Of a stretch of 64,000 nucleotides of DNA, positions 26,317 through 34,386 are shown piece by piece. Under the pieces are notes generated by a model. That model saw only the letters and a program-made list of their open reading frames with translations, was not told the DNA's origin and did no database searches. A program made the position numbers and the translations under genes. This DNA is from Mycolicibacterium vulneris (lineage in GTDB: Bacteria; Actinomycetota; Actinomycetes; Mycobacteriales; Mycobacteriaceae): positions 124,001-188,000 of the forward strand of contig NZ_NCXM01000005.1 of NCBI RefSeq assembly GCF_002104765.1, read 5' to 3'. Position 1 is the first letter of the stretch; each line of letters opens with the position of its first letter.

Positions 26317-27129
26317 TCAGCGGGCCGCTGCCGCCTTGGTCCGGCTCCGGGCAGTAGCCGACTTAGCCGGCTTGCGCTGTCGTGACGACGCCGCTTTGCT
26401 GCCCTTTGACCCCTTGCTCTCGTCGATGAGCCGGCCGGCGTGGTCGAGAATGCAGGTCAGGCCGTACTCGAAATTGGTCTCATCGGGCGCGCCGATGCGG
26501 TGACCTATCTGGGTCACCTGGGCGAGGAGCGGGGTCTTTTCCGGGTCGATCGACACGGCGTCTTCGATGGCCCGGGGGCCGACGTCCGACGACTGGTTCT
26601 TCTCGTAGAGCCGTTGCAGCACCACCGACCCGCGCACGTGAACCGAAACCGCCGAGTAGGTGTCGAACGCGTCCTCTGGAGACAGGCCCGCCTGCACCAG
26701 ATTGGAGACCGCTTTTTCCATTTCCTGAGCACCCAGCCGCGCCGCCTTCGGGGAAAGCGCCGCCCGAATCAGAATCAGGTCGCACAGAATTGGGTTGCCC
26801 ATGAACGTCTTACGCATCAACCGCGCGTGGTTGGCTAACGTCTCGCGCCAGTCGCTGGCCTCGACATAGGGAGTGGCGAAAACGTACTTGCTCAGGGCGC
26901 GGTCGGTCATCGCGTTGAGGAGGTCGTCCTTCTTGCGGAAGTACCAGTAGATGCTCGTCACCCCGACACCGAGATGTTTGCCAAGCAGCGGCATGCTCAG
27001 GTTGTCGATCGACACCTGCTCCGCGAGTTCAAATGCGCCACTGATGATGTCATCGGGGTTGATGGACCCGCGTTCGCGTCGCTGGCGCTTATCGGCGGTT
27101 GCCTGCTTTGCCACTACGGGCACCTCCAT
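26317..27129 (-). CDS. TetR-family transcriptional regulator with basic C-terminal tail
   Basis: The 270-residue protein begins with a basic leader and a TetR helix-turn-helix (about 25-75, with Leu-Gly-Val-Gly-Val-Thr-Ser-Ile-Tyr-Trp-Tyr-Phe), then a helical ligand domain. The last 33 or so residues are Lys/Ala/Ser/Arg-rich and histone-like, unusual for TetR proteins. ATG 27129 is chosen over TTG 27132. A 26-bp inverted repeat at 27167-27192 lies 38 bp upstream, as for an autoregulated TetR gene. It sits centrally in the catabolic supercluster and is the best candidate regulator of the six 19-bp motif sites, or of its own distinct site only. Confidence 0.88.
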   Translation of the reverse strand: MEVPVVAKQATADKRQRRERGSINPDDIISGAFELAEQVSIDNLSMPLLGKHLGVGVTSIYWYFRKKDDLLNAMTDRALSKYVFATPYVEASDWRETLANHARLMRKTFMGNPILCDLILIRAALSPKAARLGAQEMEKAVSNLVQAGLSPEDAFDTYSAVSVHVRGSVVLQRLYEKNQSSDVGPRAIEDAVSIDPEKTPLLAQVTQIGHRIGAPDETNFEYGLTCILDHAGRLIDESKGSKGSKAASSRQRKPAKSATARSRTKAAAAR

Positions 27130-27166
27130 CAAAATCTGTTTCGTGCATGCGGTCTGCCAGCCGTGC

Positions 27167-27192
27167 TGCCGGTAATATCGAATTTACCGGCA
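27167..27192. promoter_or_regulatory. Inverted repeat upstream of the tetR gene
   Basis: TGCCGGTAA and TTACCGGCA form perfect 9-bp arms around an 8-base AT-rich centre. The position, 38 bp before the regulator start, is typical of TetR autoregulation. The sequence differs from the 19-bp TAC...GTA motif, so the regulator may bind here rather than at the six-site family. Confidence 0.6.
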
Positions 27193-27241
27193 CTTCTGAT
27201 CTGACCTGCGTATACGCCTTCGTGTCGCATTCTTCCTCTGC

Positions 27242-27260
27242 TACTGTAATACCTATCGTA
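27242..27260 (+). promoter_or_regulatory. Shared 19-bp operator-like motif, site b
   Basis: TACTGTAATACCTATCGTA agrees with the 40308 palindrome at 14 of 19 positions, including the first nine. It lies in the divergent region, 61 bp upstream of the SDR at 27322. Its reverse complement shares a GATAGGTAT core with site c. Confidence 0.6.
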
Positions 27261-27321
27261 GGCTTTTTGGTAAACCGGCTGGACAGCCGAAAATGACTGG
27301 ACTAGAGCTACGGCTTAAGTC

Positions 27322-28119
27322 ATGGATCTAGGGCTGGCGAATGCCGCTGCGGTGGTAGTCGGCGGTAGCCGCGGGATGGGATTGGCGACGGCACGCTGCT
27401 TCGCCGACGAAGGCGCTCGGGTGGCGGTCGTCGCGCGTAGCCGGAATGCCCTCGATGCGGCGGTGACCGATCTCACGCAACGCGGTAGCCCGGATGCGGT
27501 CGGACTGACCGCCGACATCGGGGACGACGATGCGGTCGGCGCGGTGTTCGGCGAGCTCGCGCAGCGATGGGACGGCGAACTCAACGCTCTGGTTGTCACG
27601 GTGGGGCCGGGCGCAGCGGGCACGTTCGAAGACCTGACCGACGACCAGTGGCGCGAGTCCGTCGAAGACGGCGTGCTGGGGATGGTGCGCTGCGTGCGTG
27701 CCGCGCTGCCGCTGCTGCGCAAGGCGCAATGGGCCCGGATCGTCACCTTCTCGGCGCACTCGACTCAGCGGCAAAGCGTCATGCTGCCGGCCTACACGGC
27801 GGCGAAGGCGATGCTGACCAGCGTGTCGAAGAACCTGTCCCTGTTGCTGGCCAAGGACGAGATCCTGGTCAACGTGGTATCGCCCGGCAGCATCGCGTCG
27901 GAATCCCTGGTCGGCTGGGCGAAGTCGGTGGGGGTCGACGGCAACGACCCCTACGCCCTGATGGAGGCCATCGCCAAGCATTTCGGCCATCCCGCGCACA
28001 TGCCGCGTGCGGGCCTGCCGGACGAAATCGGCCCGGTCGCCGCGTTCCTCGCCTCGCGACGCAACTCCTACATGACCGGAGCCAACATCAACGTCGACGG
28101 CGGCTCAGACTTCACCTGA
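27322..28119 (+). CDS. SDR-family oxidoreductase
   Basis: The 265-residue SDR has G-G-S-R-G-M-G as cofactor loop, Ser in Phe-Ser-Ala-His-Ser, and Tyr-Thr-Ala-Ala-Lys as the catalytic Tyr/Lys pair. The usual Asn-Ala-Gly is replaced by Val-Gly-Pro-Gly, a change seen in some catabolic SDRs. A C-terminal Asn-Val-Asp-Gly-Gly is retained. No ribosome site is evident before ATG 27322. It precedes a DapA-family aldolase by 43 bp and probably works on the hydroxy or keto intermediate the aldolase handles. Confidence 0.85.
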   Translation: MDLGLANAAAVVVGGSRGMGLATARCFADEGARVAVVARSRNALDAAVTDLTQRGSPDAVGLTADIGDDDAVGAVFGELAQRWDGELNALVVTVGPGAAGTFEDLTDDQWRESVEDGVLGMVRCVRAALPLLRKAQWARIVTFSAHSTQRQSVMLPAYTAAKAMLTSVSKNLSLLLAKDEILVNVVSPGSIASESLVGWAKSVGVDGNDPYALMEAIAKHFGHPAHMPRAGLPDEIGPVAAFLASRRNSYMTGANINVDGGSDFT

Positions 28120-28162
28120 TCGCGGATTCAAGAAATCGATTGGCAGACAAAAGGAGTCGACC

Positions 28163-29179
28163 ATGGCTACGGCAGCAGAGGCACGAGCGTGGGCGCCCGG
28201 CGCATTGCGGGGGATCGGTGACTCCCTCTACACCCCGTTCTGCGGCACCGACGGCGATGACATCGACTGGGACGCCTACCGGACGCTGGTGCGCTACTGC
28301 GTGGGTGATCTCGGGCATCCGATGTTGTGGTGCACCAGCGGAATCGCCGAGTTCTGGTCGCTGACCCTGGACGAGCGCAAACGGCTACTGGAGGTGGCCG
28401 TCGAGGAGGCGCGCGGCATCAATCCCGGCGTGGTGGTGCAGGCCTGCACGGCGGCCATGTCGGCCAAGGACTGTGTGGACTTGACGCTGCACGCCCAGCA
28501 GGCGGGCGCCGACATCGCCTACATCCAAACGCCGATGATGGAGGCGCACGGCGGCGACGGCGTACTGCGCTTCTTCAAATACGTTGCCGCGCGCACGGAT
28601 ATCGCACTAGGCATGTTCAATTCTCCGTCGTCGGGTTACGTGCTGACGCCGGCCGAAAGCGCCCGGATATACCACGAGGTTCCCGCGGTGTGTGCCACGA
28701 AGGAGGGCGCTTTCCGGCCGGCGGGCAGCCGGATGCTGCACGAACTGGCGCCCGGTCTGGCGGTGTGGGAATGCGACAAGACGGTGTACCGGGCGGGTTG
28801 GCTGCGCGACGGGATCGTATGTCCGGCGCAATTGGGAACCGCCGGCTACCTTTTCGAAACCCCCACGCGGCGATTGTTCTCCGAATACTGGGATTTGGTG
28901 CGCAACGACAAACTCGTCGAGGCCATGGACTACGGCCGCGAGTCCGGCTTGGACCAGTTCGATCTCGACATCGGATCCTGGTGGACGTGTTACCCGGGGC
29001 GAGCGGATTACTTCACCCACTGGGGCGGCGCATTCAAGCACGCGGCGTCGCTGCTTGGCCTGCCCATCGGTGCGTACCCGCACTCCCGGCCCCCGCAGGC
29101 CGAGCTGCCCGCCGAGGCGAGAGCCCAGATCGAAAGCGCTTACCAGCGCCTGGGCCTGCTCGAAACTGTCTTGCAATAG
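28163..29179 (+). CDS. DapA-family (dihydrodipicolinate synthase-like) aldolase/lyase
   Basis: This 338-residue TIM-barrel protein belongs to the class I aldolase group of DapA. K180 in Ala-Thr-Lys-Glu-Gly is the expected Schiff-base lysine. The Tyr of the usual Tyr-Asn-x-Pro is Phe (Phe-Asn-Ser-Pro), so it is unlikely to be a true lysine-biosynthesis enzyme. Family members include hydratase-aldolases of aromatic degradation that release pyruvate or an aldehyde. AAAGGAG precedes ATG 28163. With the SDR it forms a two-gene unit under site b and ends at a strong hairpin. Confidence 0.83.
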   Translation: MATAAEARAWAPGALRGIGDSLYTPFCGTDGDDIDWDAYRTLVRYCVGDLGHPMLWCTSGIAEFWSLTLDERKRLLEVAVEEARGINPGVVVQACTAAMSAKDCVDLTLHAQQAGADIAYIQTPMMEAHGGDGVLRFFKYVAARTDIALGMFNSPSSGYVLTPAESARIYHEVPAVCATKEGAFRPAGSRMLHELAPGLAVWECDKTVYRAGWLRDGIVCPAQLGTAGYLFETPTRRLFSEYWDLVRNDKLVEAMDYGRESGLDQFDLDIGSWWTCYPGRADYFTHWGGAFKHAASLLGLPIGAYPHSRPPQAELPAEARAQIESAYQRLGLLETVLQ

Positions 29180-29195
29180 AGGTTACCCAGCGAAG

Positions 29196-29220
29196 CGGGC
29201 CCGGTCGGTGACCGGGCCCG
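29196..29220. terminator. Intrinsic terminator-like hairpin between convergent genes
   Basis: CGGGCCCGGTC-GGT-GACCGGGCCCG is an 11-bp perfect GC stem with a three-base loop, 16 bp after the aldolase stop and 18 bp before the end of the CsbD gene on the opposite strand. The following TCTCGTTTGG is only weakly T-rich, as usual in mycobacteria. It can serve both directions. Confidence 0.7.
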
Positions 29221-29238
29221 TCTCGTTTGGCTGGACGT

Positions 29239-29478
29239 TTACTTCTGCTCGGCCCGCTCACGCTCCTCGTAGGCCTTGGCCTTGCCGCGGGCCTTCTCAG
29301 CGGCGGCTTCCTTTTTCCCAGCGTTACGCTGCGCTTCCGCCTTGTCCTGCTGAGCCTTACCCTCTTTCACCAGGCCGTCGTTGCCGATGATGATCCCGAT
29401 GACCTGCTTGGTCTTACCCAGGGCATCTTCGACGATGCCTCGAACGAGTTCGATCGGGCCGCTCTTGACGTCAACCAT
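29239..29478 (-). CDS. CsbD-like / microaggregate-binding-protein-like small protein
   Basis: The 79-residue product has a short N-terminal segment and then a highly charged helix rich in Lys, Glu, Ala and Gln (Lys-Ala-Gln-Gln-Asp-Lys-Ala-Glu-Ala-Gln-Arg). This matches the CsbD-type family called microaggregate-binding protein in mycobacteria, often stress-induced. GGGAGG lies 9 bases before ATG 29478. It stands alone, converging on the aldolase, and looks unrelated to the surrounding catabolic genes. Confidence 0.75.
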   Translation of the reverse strand: MVDVKSGPIELVRGIVEDALGKTKQVIGIIIGNDGLVKEGKAQQDKAEAQRNAGKKEAAAEKARGKAKAYEERERAEQK

Positions 29479-29822
29479 TACATCTACCTCCCATTGTCGG
29501 CTGGCTTGTTCTGGGTTTCCCGATCGCGTGGCCGAAGCAAACGTGGCTGCGACGTGTCCCACACCACAAGATTTAAGTCTTGCCACGTCGATGGCGGTTG
29601 GCGCGGCAAAAAAGAGTTGCAGGCGTTCGGTTACGGCGCCGTCAAATTCATCGTCCGCAGGGCAGTCGATTCATGGGTGGCTGGAGCGACGCTTCGGCAC
29701 CTGAAAATCGCAGTTTAGTCGGGGTTTCACACCCGGATGGCGCCGGTTGTAGAATGCAGTACCGATAGGTATACAGTATGGGTACTAACTTGCCTGTTGG
29801 TCAGCTATGAGGGGACGGTCCG
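29479..29822. other. 344-bp intergenic region with one operator motif
   Basis: No credible gene is seen. The left part should hold the promoter of the CsbD-like gene; the right part holds motif site c (29760-29778) and the ribosome site of the crotonase at 29823. Confidence 0.6.
29760..29778 (+). promoter_or_regulatory. Shared 19-bp operator-like motif, site c
   Basis: TACCGATAGGTATACAGTA agrees with the 40308 palindrome at 12 of 19 positions and keeps TAC at the left and TACAGTA at the right. It lies 44 bp upstream of the first gene of a six-gene operon. Confidence 0.6.
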
Positions 29823-30668
29823 ATGAGCGCCGCCGACCATGTGGTCACCGATGAGGCGGTGCTTTATGAGACCACTGAAACCGGTGTTGTAATTCTGACG
29901 TTCAACCGCCCCGATCGCCTCAACGCCTGGGGCCCCGACATCGCCGCCGGGTTCTACACGGCGATCGACCGCGCCGAACGGGACCCGGCCGTCCGGGCCA
30001 TCGTGTTGACCGGCAGCGGCCGGGGTTTTTGTGCCGGCGCGTATTTGGGCGCGCCGAGTTCGGCACCCAGCTACGGCGAGACGATGGAGAAGGCGGGTCA
30101 GACGAACCTGGCCGACCTGGTCGGGGAGCGCCCGCCCCACTTCGTCACGACGCTGCGCAAGCCCGTCATCGCGGCCATCAACGGTGCGTGCGTCGGCATC
30201 GGGCTGACCCAGGCGCTGATGTGCGATGTGCGGTTCGCGGCCGCCGGCGCGAAGTTCGGCGCCGTGTTCGCGCGCCGCGGTCTGATCGCGGAGTTCGGGA
30301 TTTCCTGGATACTGCCGCGGCTGACCAACTGGGGCGTGGCTCTCGATCTGTTGCTGAGCGGGCGGACCTTCCTCGCCGAGGAGGCGGCCGAGCTGGGCCT
30401 CGTGAAAGAGGTTGTCGCGCCGGACAGTCTGATGAAGCGCGCCCTGGCCTATGCCGAGGACATCGCCGCGAATTGCTCCCCGGCGTCGATGGCGGTGATC
30501 AAGAGGCAGGTCTACGGCGACTCGACCCGCGACGTCGAACAGGCCAATTCGCTCGCCGAAGTTCTGTTGCACGAGGCCATGCCGCGCCCAGACGTGATCG
30601 AGGGCATCACGAGTTTTCTCGAGAAGCGGCCGCCGCAATTCCCATCGCTCGATTCGACCGACGCTTAG
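29823..30668 (+). CDS. Enoyl-CoA hydratase-family protein (crotonase)
   Basis: A 281-residue crotonase with Thr-Phe-Asn-Arg-Pro-Asp-Arg-Leu-Asn, the first oxyanion region Gly-Phe-Cys-Ala-Gly-Ala (followed by Tyr-Leu rather than Asp-Leu), and Gly-Ala-Cys-Val-Gly-Ile-Gly. A Glu in Gly-Leu-Ile-Ala-Glu-Phe-Gly may be catalytic. GAGGGG precedes the ATG. It heads a rightward operon that continues with two amidohydrolases, a CoA ligase and two ACADs, preceded by motif site c. It probably hydrates the product of the paired ACAD. Confidence 0.87.
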   Translation: MSAADHVVTDEAVLYETTETGVVILTFNRPDRLNAWGPDIAAGFYTAIDRAERDPAVRAIVLTGSGRGFCAGAYLGAPSSAPSYGETMEKAGQTNLADLVGERPPHFVTTLRKPVIAAINGACVGIGLTQALMCDVRFAAAGAKFGAVFARRGLIAEFGISWILPRLTNWGVALDLLLSGRTFLAEEAAELGLVKEVVAPDSLMKRALAYAEDIAANCSPASMAVIKRQVYGDSTRDVEQANSLAEVLLHEAMPRPDVIEGITSFLEKRPPQFPSLDSTDA

Positions 30669-30697
30669 TGTTCGCCGGTATGGCGGAAAGGATGATC

Positions 30698-31900
30698 ATG
30701 GCTGACTTGGGTTACCAGGCGATCGACGTTGACAATCACTACTACGAGCCGCTGGACTCGTTCACCCGCCACCTGGACAAGAAGTTCAAACGGCGCGGCG
30801 TCCAGATGGTCAATGAGGGCAAGCGGACCTTGGCCGTGATCGGGGATCGCGTGAACCATTTCATTCCCAACCCCACCTTCGACCCGATCATCGTGCCCGG
30901 CTGCCTAGACCTGTTGTTCCGCGGCGAGATTCCTGAAGGCGTCGACCCGGCCTCGCTGATGAAGGTCGAACGGTTGGCTGACCATCCCGAGTATCAGAAC
31001 CGCGACGCCCGGATCACGGTGATGGACATCCAGGACATCGAGACGGTGTTCATGCTGCCGACCTTTGGATGCGGGGTCGAGGAGGCGCTCAAACATGACA
31101 TCGAGGCAACGATGGCGTCAGTGCATGCGTTCAATCTGTGGCTCGACGAGGACTGGGGCTTCGACCGGCCCGATCGCCGAATCATTGCCGCGCCGATCAT
31201 TTCGCTGGCCGACCCGGCCAAGGCAGTCGAAGAGGTCGAGTTCGTGTTGGCGCGCGGCGCCAAGCTGGTGCTGGTGCGGCCCGCGCCGGTGCCCGGCCTG
31301 GTCAAGCCGCGGTCGCTGGGCGATCCCAGCCACGACCCGGTGTGGGCCCGGCTGGCCGAGGCAGGGGTGCCCGTGGGATTCCACCTGTCCGACAGCGGCT
31401 ATCTGCACATCGCGGCGGCGTGGGGCGGCAAGGCGACGTTCGAGGGCTTCGGGGGCAAGGATCCGCTGGATCAGGTTCTTCTCGACGACCGGGCCATCCA
31501 CGACACGATGGCCTCGATGATCGTGCACGGGGTGTTCACCCGTCATCCGAAACTCAAGGCGGTCAGCATCGAGAACGGCTCCTACTTCGTGCACCGGCTG
31601 ATCAAGCGTTTGAAGAAGGCGGCGAACACCCAACCCCAGTTCTTCCCCGAAGACCCGGTGCAGCAGTTGCGCAACAACGTGTGGATCGCCCCCTACTACG
31701 AGGACGACCTGCCGGAGCTGGCCGCGGCCGTCGGCGTCGACAAGATTCTGTTCGGTTCCGACTGGCCGCACGGAGAGGGCCTCGAATCGCCGGTGTCGTT
31801 TGCCGAGGAGCTGAAAGGCTTCAGCGAGTCCGACGTGCGAAAGATCATGCGCGACAACGCGTTAGACCTGCTTGGCGTCCAAGTCGGCTCGGCTGCCTGA
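30698..31900 (+). CDS. Amidohydrolase family 2 (TIM-barrel metal-dependent hydrolase)
   Basis: The 400-residue protein shows the amidohydrolase-2 layout: N-terminal Ala-Ile-Asp-Val-Asp-Asn-His-Tyr-Tyr-Glu-Pro, a central Phe-His-Leu-Ser strand and the C-terminal Phe-Gly-Ser-Asp-Trp-Pro-His-Gly-Glu with the metal Asp. The first motif is D-x-D-N-H rather than D-x-H-x-H, a change found in the actinobacterial decarboxylase-like branch. Relatives decarboxylate or hydrolyse cyclic acids (ACMSD-like). ATG 30698 is chosen from three in-frame ATGs because GGAAAGG is well placed. It follows the crotonase by 29 bp. Confidence 0.85.
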   Translation: MADLGYQAIDVDNHYYEPLDSFTRHLDKKFKRRGVQMVNEGKRTLAVIGDRVNHFIPNPTFDPIIVPGCLDLLFRGEIPEGVDPASLMKVERLADHPEYQNRDARITVMDIQDIETVFMLPTFGCGVEEALKHDIEATMASVHAFNLWLDEDWGFDRPDRRIIAAPIISLADPAKAVEEVEFVLARGAKLVLVRPAPVPGLVKPRSLGDPSHDPVWARLAEAGVPVGFHLSDSGYLHIAAAWGGKATFEGFGGKDPLDQVLLDDRAIHDTMASMIVHGVFTRHPKLKAVSIENGSYFVHRLIKRLKKAANTQPQFFPEDPVQQLRNNVWIAPYYEDDLPELAAAVGVDKILFGSDWPHGEGLESPVSFAEELKGFSESDVRKIMRDNALDLLGVQVGSAA

Positions 31901-31931
31901 TCGACTTGATCACCCAAGGCCGGCTACGCCC

Positions 31932-33557
31932 GTGAGCGAATGGACCATAGGGGCGGTTCTCGACGAAATCGCCGACGTCATCGGAGACCGGACGATGACG
32001 GTCTGCGGCAGCCGCCGCAGCACCTTCCGCGAGTCGGCGGAGCGCACCCGCCGGCTGGCGAACTTCCTGGCGGGCAACGGGTTAGGAGCGCATCGCGAAC
32101 GTGCGTCCCTGCAGAACTGGGAATGCGGGCAGGACCGGGTCGCGCTGGTCATGCACAACGATCTGTACCCGGACATGGTGATCGGCTGCCTCAAGGCCCG
32201 CACCGTCCCGGTGAACATCAACTACTACTACACGCCGCCCGAGGTCGGCGAGCTGCTCGACTACGTGAAACCCCGGGCGGTCATCTACCACCGCGCCCTG
32301 GGCGCTAAATTCGCCGACGTCCTGACAGGCGCCGGCGTCGACGTGCTGGTGTCGCTCGACGACGGCAGCGGCGCCCCAGAGTTACCCGGCGCGGTGCCGT
32401 TGGAAGACGCACTAGCACAGGGGGGTACCGACCACGGCGTAACGGCATCCCCGGACGATCTGCTGATGATCTGCACCGGCGGCACGACCGGCCGGCCCAA
32501 GGGCGTGCTGTGGCGACAGTCCGACATCTACGTGTCCTCGATGGTGGGGGCGGACCACGCCTGCGCCCAGGAGATCCACGACAAGGTGCGGGGTGACGCC
32601 GGCGCCCCGTGGTTCGCCGTCTCGCCGCTGATGCACGCGGCCGGCATGTGGACGGCGTTCGCAGCGATCATGGCGGGCACGCCCGTGGTGCTCTACGACA
32701 CCTCGAAAAAACTTGACCCGCATATAGTCTGGGAGACGGCCGAGCGGGAGAAGGTCGGCATGATGACCATGGTCGGGGATGCCTACGCCGCACCGCTGGT
32801 GGCGCAGTTGCAGGGTGGCTCCTACGAGCTGTCGTCGCTGTACGCCATCGGCACCGGCGGTGCCGCGACGAATCCGAAATATCAGCAGGCCCTGCTGGAA
32901 CTGCTGCCCCATATCACCCTCATCAACGGTTACGGCTCATCGGAGACCGGGAACATGGGCTTCGGCCACAGCCGGCGCGGCACCCAGGCCGACACCTTCA
33001 CGCTGCGCGAGGGCGGATTGGTGCTGTCCGAGGATTACAGCCATTTCCTTTCCCCCGGTGAGTCGGAGGTGGGCTGGGTCGCCAGGGAAGGACGAATACC
33101 GTTGGGATACTTCAACGATCCTGACGGCACCCGCAAGACCTTCCCCGAGATCGATGGCAAGCGGGTGGTGATATCCGGTGACCGGGCCGGGCTGGAACCC
33201 GACGGGGCGTTGCGGTTGTACGGCCGCGACTCGCTGGTGGTCAACACCGGCGGCGAAAAGGTTTTCGTCGAGGAGGTCGAAGAGGTGCTGCGCGCCCATC
33301 CGGCGATCGCCGACGCGCTGGTGGTCGGCCGGCCCAGCGAACGCTGGGGCGAAGAACTCGTCGCCCTCGTCGAACTCCGTGATGGAGCCGCCGCGGCCGC
33401 CGAGGAGCTGCACACACTCTGCACGGCGCGACTGGCGCGGTTCAAGGCGCCCAAGGAGTTCCTCGTCGTCGAGCAGGTCCAGCGGTTGGGCAACGGCAAG
33501 GCCGATTACCGTTGGGCGAAACGTCATGTAACAGCAAAGGCGCCGATGTCGACATGA
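31932..33557 (+). CDS. Acyl-CoA synthetase (AMP-forming, FadD-type)
   Basis: This 541-residue ANL ligase has P-loop Thr-Gly-Gly-Thr-Thr-Gly-Arg-Pro-Lys-Gly, Gly-Tyr-Gly-Ser-Ser-Glu-Thr and a catalytic Lys in Asn-Gly-Lys-Ala-Asp-Tyr-Arg-Trp-Ala-Lys. The ending Asp-Tyr-Arg-Trp-Ala is shared with the FadD19 branch known from steroid side-chain activation, and with the ligase at 41226. The start used is GTG 31932. The stop overlaps the next ATG (ATGA). Likely role: CoA activation of a bulky, possibly terpenoid or steroid-like, acid; substrate is inferred only. Confidence 0.88.
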   Translation: MSEWTIGAVLDEIADVIGDRTMTVCGSRRSTFRESAERTRRLANFLAGNGLGAHRERASLQNWECGQDRVALVMHNDLYPDMVIGCLKARTVPVNINYYYTPPEVGELLDYVKPRAVIYHRALGAKFADVLTGAGVDVLVSLDDGSGAPELPGAVPLEDALAQGGTDHGVTASPDDLLMICTGGTTGRPKGVLWRQSDIYVSSMVGADHACAQEIHDKVRGDAGAPWFAVSPLMHAAGMWTAFAAIMAGTPVVLYDTSKKLDPHIVWETAEREKVGMMTMVGDAYAAPLVAQLQGGSYELSSLYAIGTGGAATNPKYQQALLELLPHITLINGYGSSETGNMGFGHSRRGTQADTFTLREGGLVLSEDYSHFLSPGESEVGWVAREGRIPLGYFNDPDGTRKTFPEIDGKRVVISGDRAGLEPDGALRLYGRDSLVVNTGGEKVFVEEVEEVLRAHPAIADALVVGRPSERWGEELVALVELRDGAAAAAEELHTLCTARLARFKAPKEFLVVEQVQRLGNGKADYRWAKRHVTAKAPMST

Positions 33558-34384
33558 ATGCTATCGATTGCCTGGTCAACGTGCACTTCGGCGAGACCGA
33601 GCAGCAGCCGAGCTGGATGCTCAAGGTGCGCGACGACTACTTCAAGGGCCCGGAGTCCATGTTCGCCCCGGTCGAGTTGTCGAAGCTGCTCGAGGAGATG
33701 GACGCTCAGGGCGTGCGCAAGGCGATCCTGATGGACAACCTGGCCAAGCCGTCGGTGACCGCGCGCAAATTCGTCGAGGAGAAGCCGGATCGTTTCGCCC
33801 TGGCGATGGGTGGGGTGAACCTGCTGCGCCCGATGCCCTCCCTGCGCGAACTCTCGGCCATCGTCAAAGATCTGCCCGTCGCCTATGCCGCTGTGGGACC
33901 AAGCTTTTGGGGCGACGGGCAGTATCCGCCCAGCGACGCCGTCTATTACCCGCTTTACACCAAGTGCGCCGAGCTCGAGTTGCCGCTGTGTATCAACACC
34001 GGCATTCCCGGGCCCCCCATCCCCGGCGAGGTGCAGAATCCGATCCATCTGGACCGGGTCTGCGTGCGATTCCCGGAATTGAAGCTGTGCATGATTCACG
34101 GCGCGGACCCGTGGTGGGACGTCGCGATCAGGCTGATGATCAAATACGCCAACCTGCGGTTGATGACCTCAGCGTGGTCACCAAAGCGGTTGCCGGACAG
34201 CCTGTTGCACTACATGCGGACCCGCGGGCCGAACAAAGTCATCTTCGCTTCCGACTGGCCGGTGCTGAAAATGCACCGCGTCGTTCCCGAAGCTGCCGCG
34301 CTGGACCTGCCCGCCGACGTGCTCGACAACTATCTCTACAACAATGCCCAAGAATTCTTCTTCGGTGGCCAGGAGGAAGGCTGA
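33554..34384 (+). CDS. Amidohydrolase family 2 (second copy)
   Basis: A shorter amidohydrolase-2 protein (276 residues). It has an N-terminal Asp-Cys-Leu-Val-Asn-Val-His segment, the central Ile-His-Gly-Ala-Asp-Pro-Trp-Trp strand and the terminal Phe-Ala-Ser-Asp-Trp-Pro with the metal-ligand Asp. It overlaps the ligase stop (ATGA) and is followed after two bases by an ACAD, so coupling is tight. Two amidohydrolase-2 proteins of different size in one operon suggest either two hydrolytic/decarboxylation steps or a heteromeric enzyme. Confidence 0.84.
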   Translation: MNAIDCLVNVHFGETEQQPSWMLKVRDDYFKGPESMFAPVELSKLLEEMDAQGVRKAILMDNLAKPSVTARKFVEEKPDRFALAMGGVNLLRPMPSLRELSAIVKDLPVAYAAVGPSFWGDGQYPPSDAVYYPLYTKCAELELPLCINTGIPGPPIPGEVQNPIHLDRVCVRFPELKLCMIHGADPWWDVAIRLMIKYANLRLMTSAWSPKRLPDSLLHYMRTRGPNKVIFASDWPVLKMHRVVPEAAALDLPADVLDNYLYNNAQEFFFGGQEEG

Positions 34385-34386
34385 GG

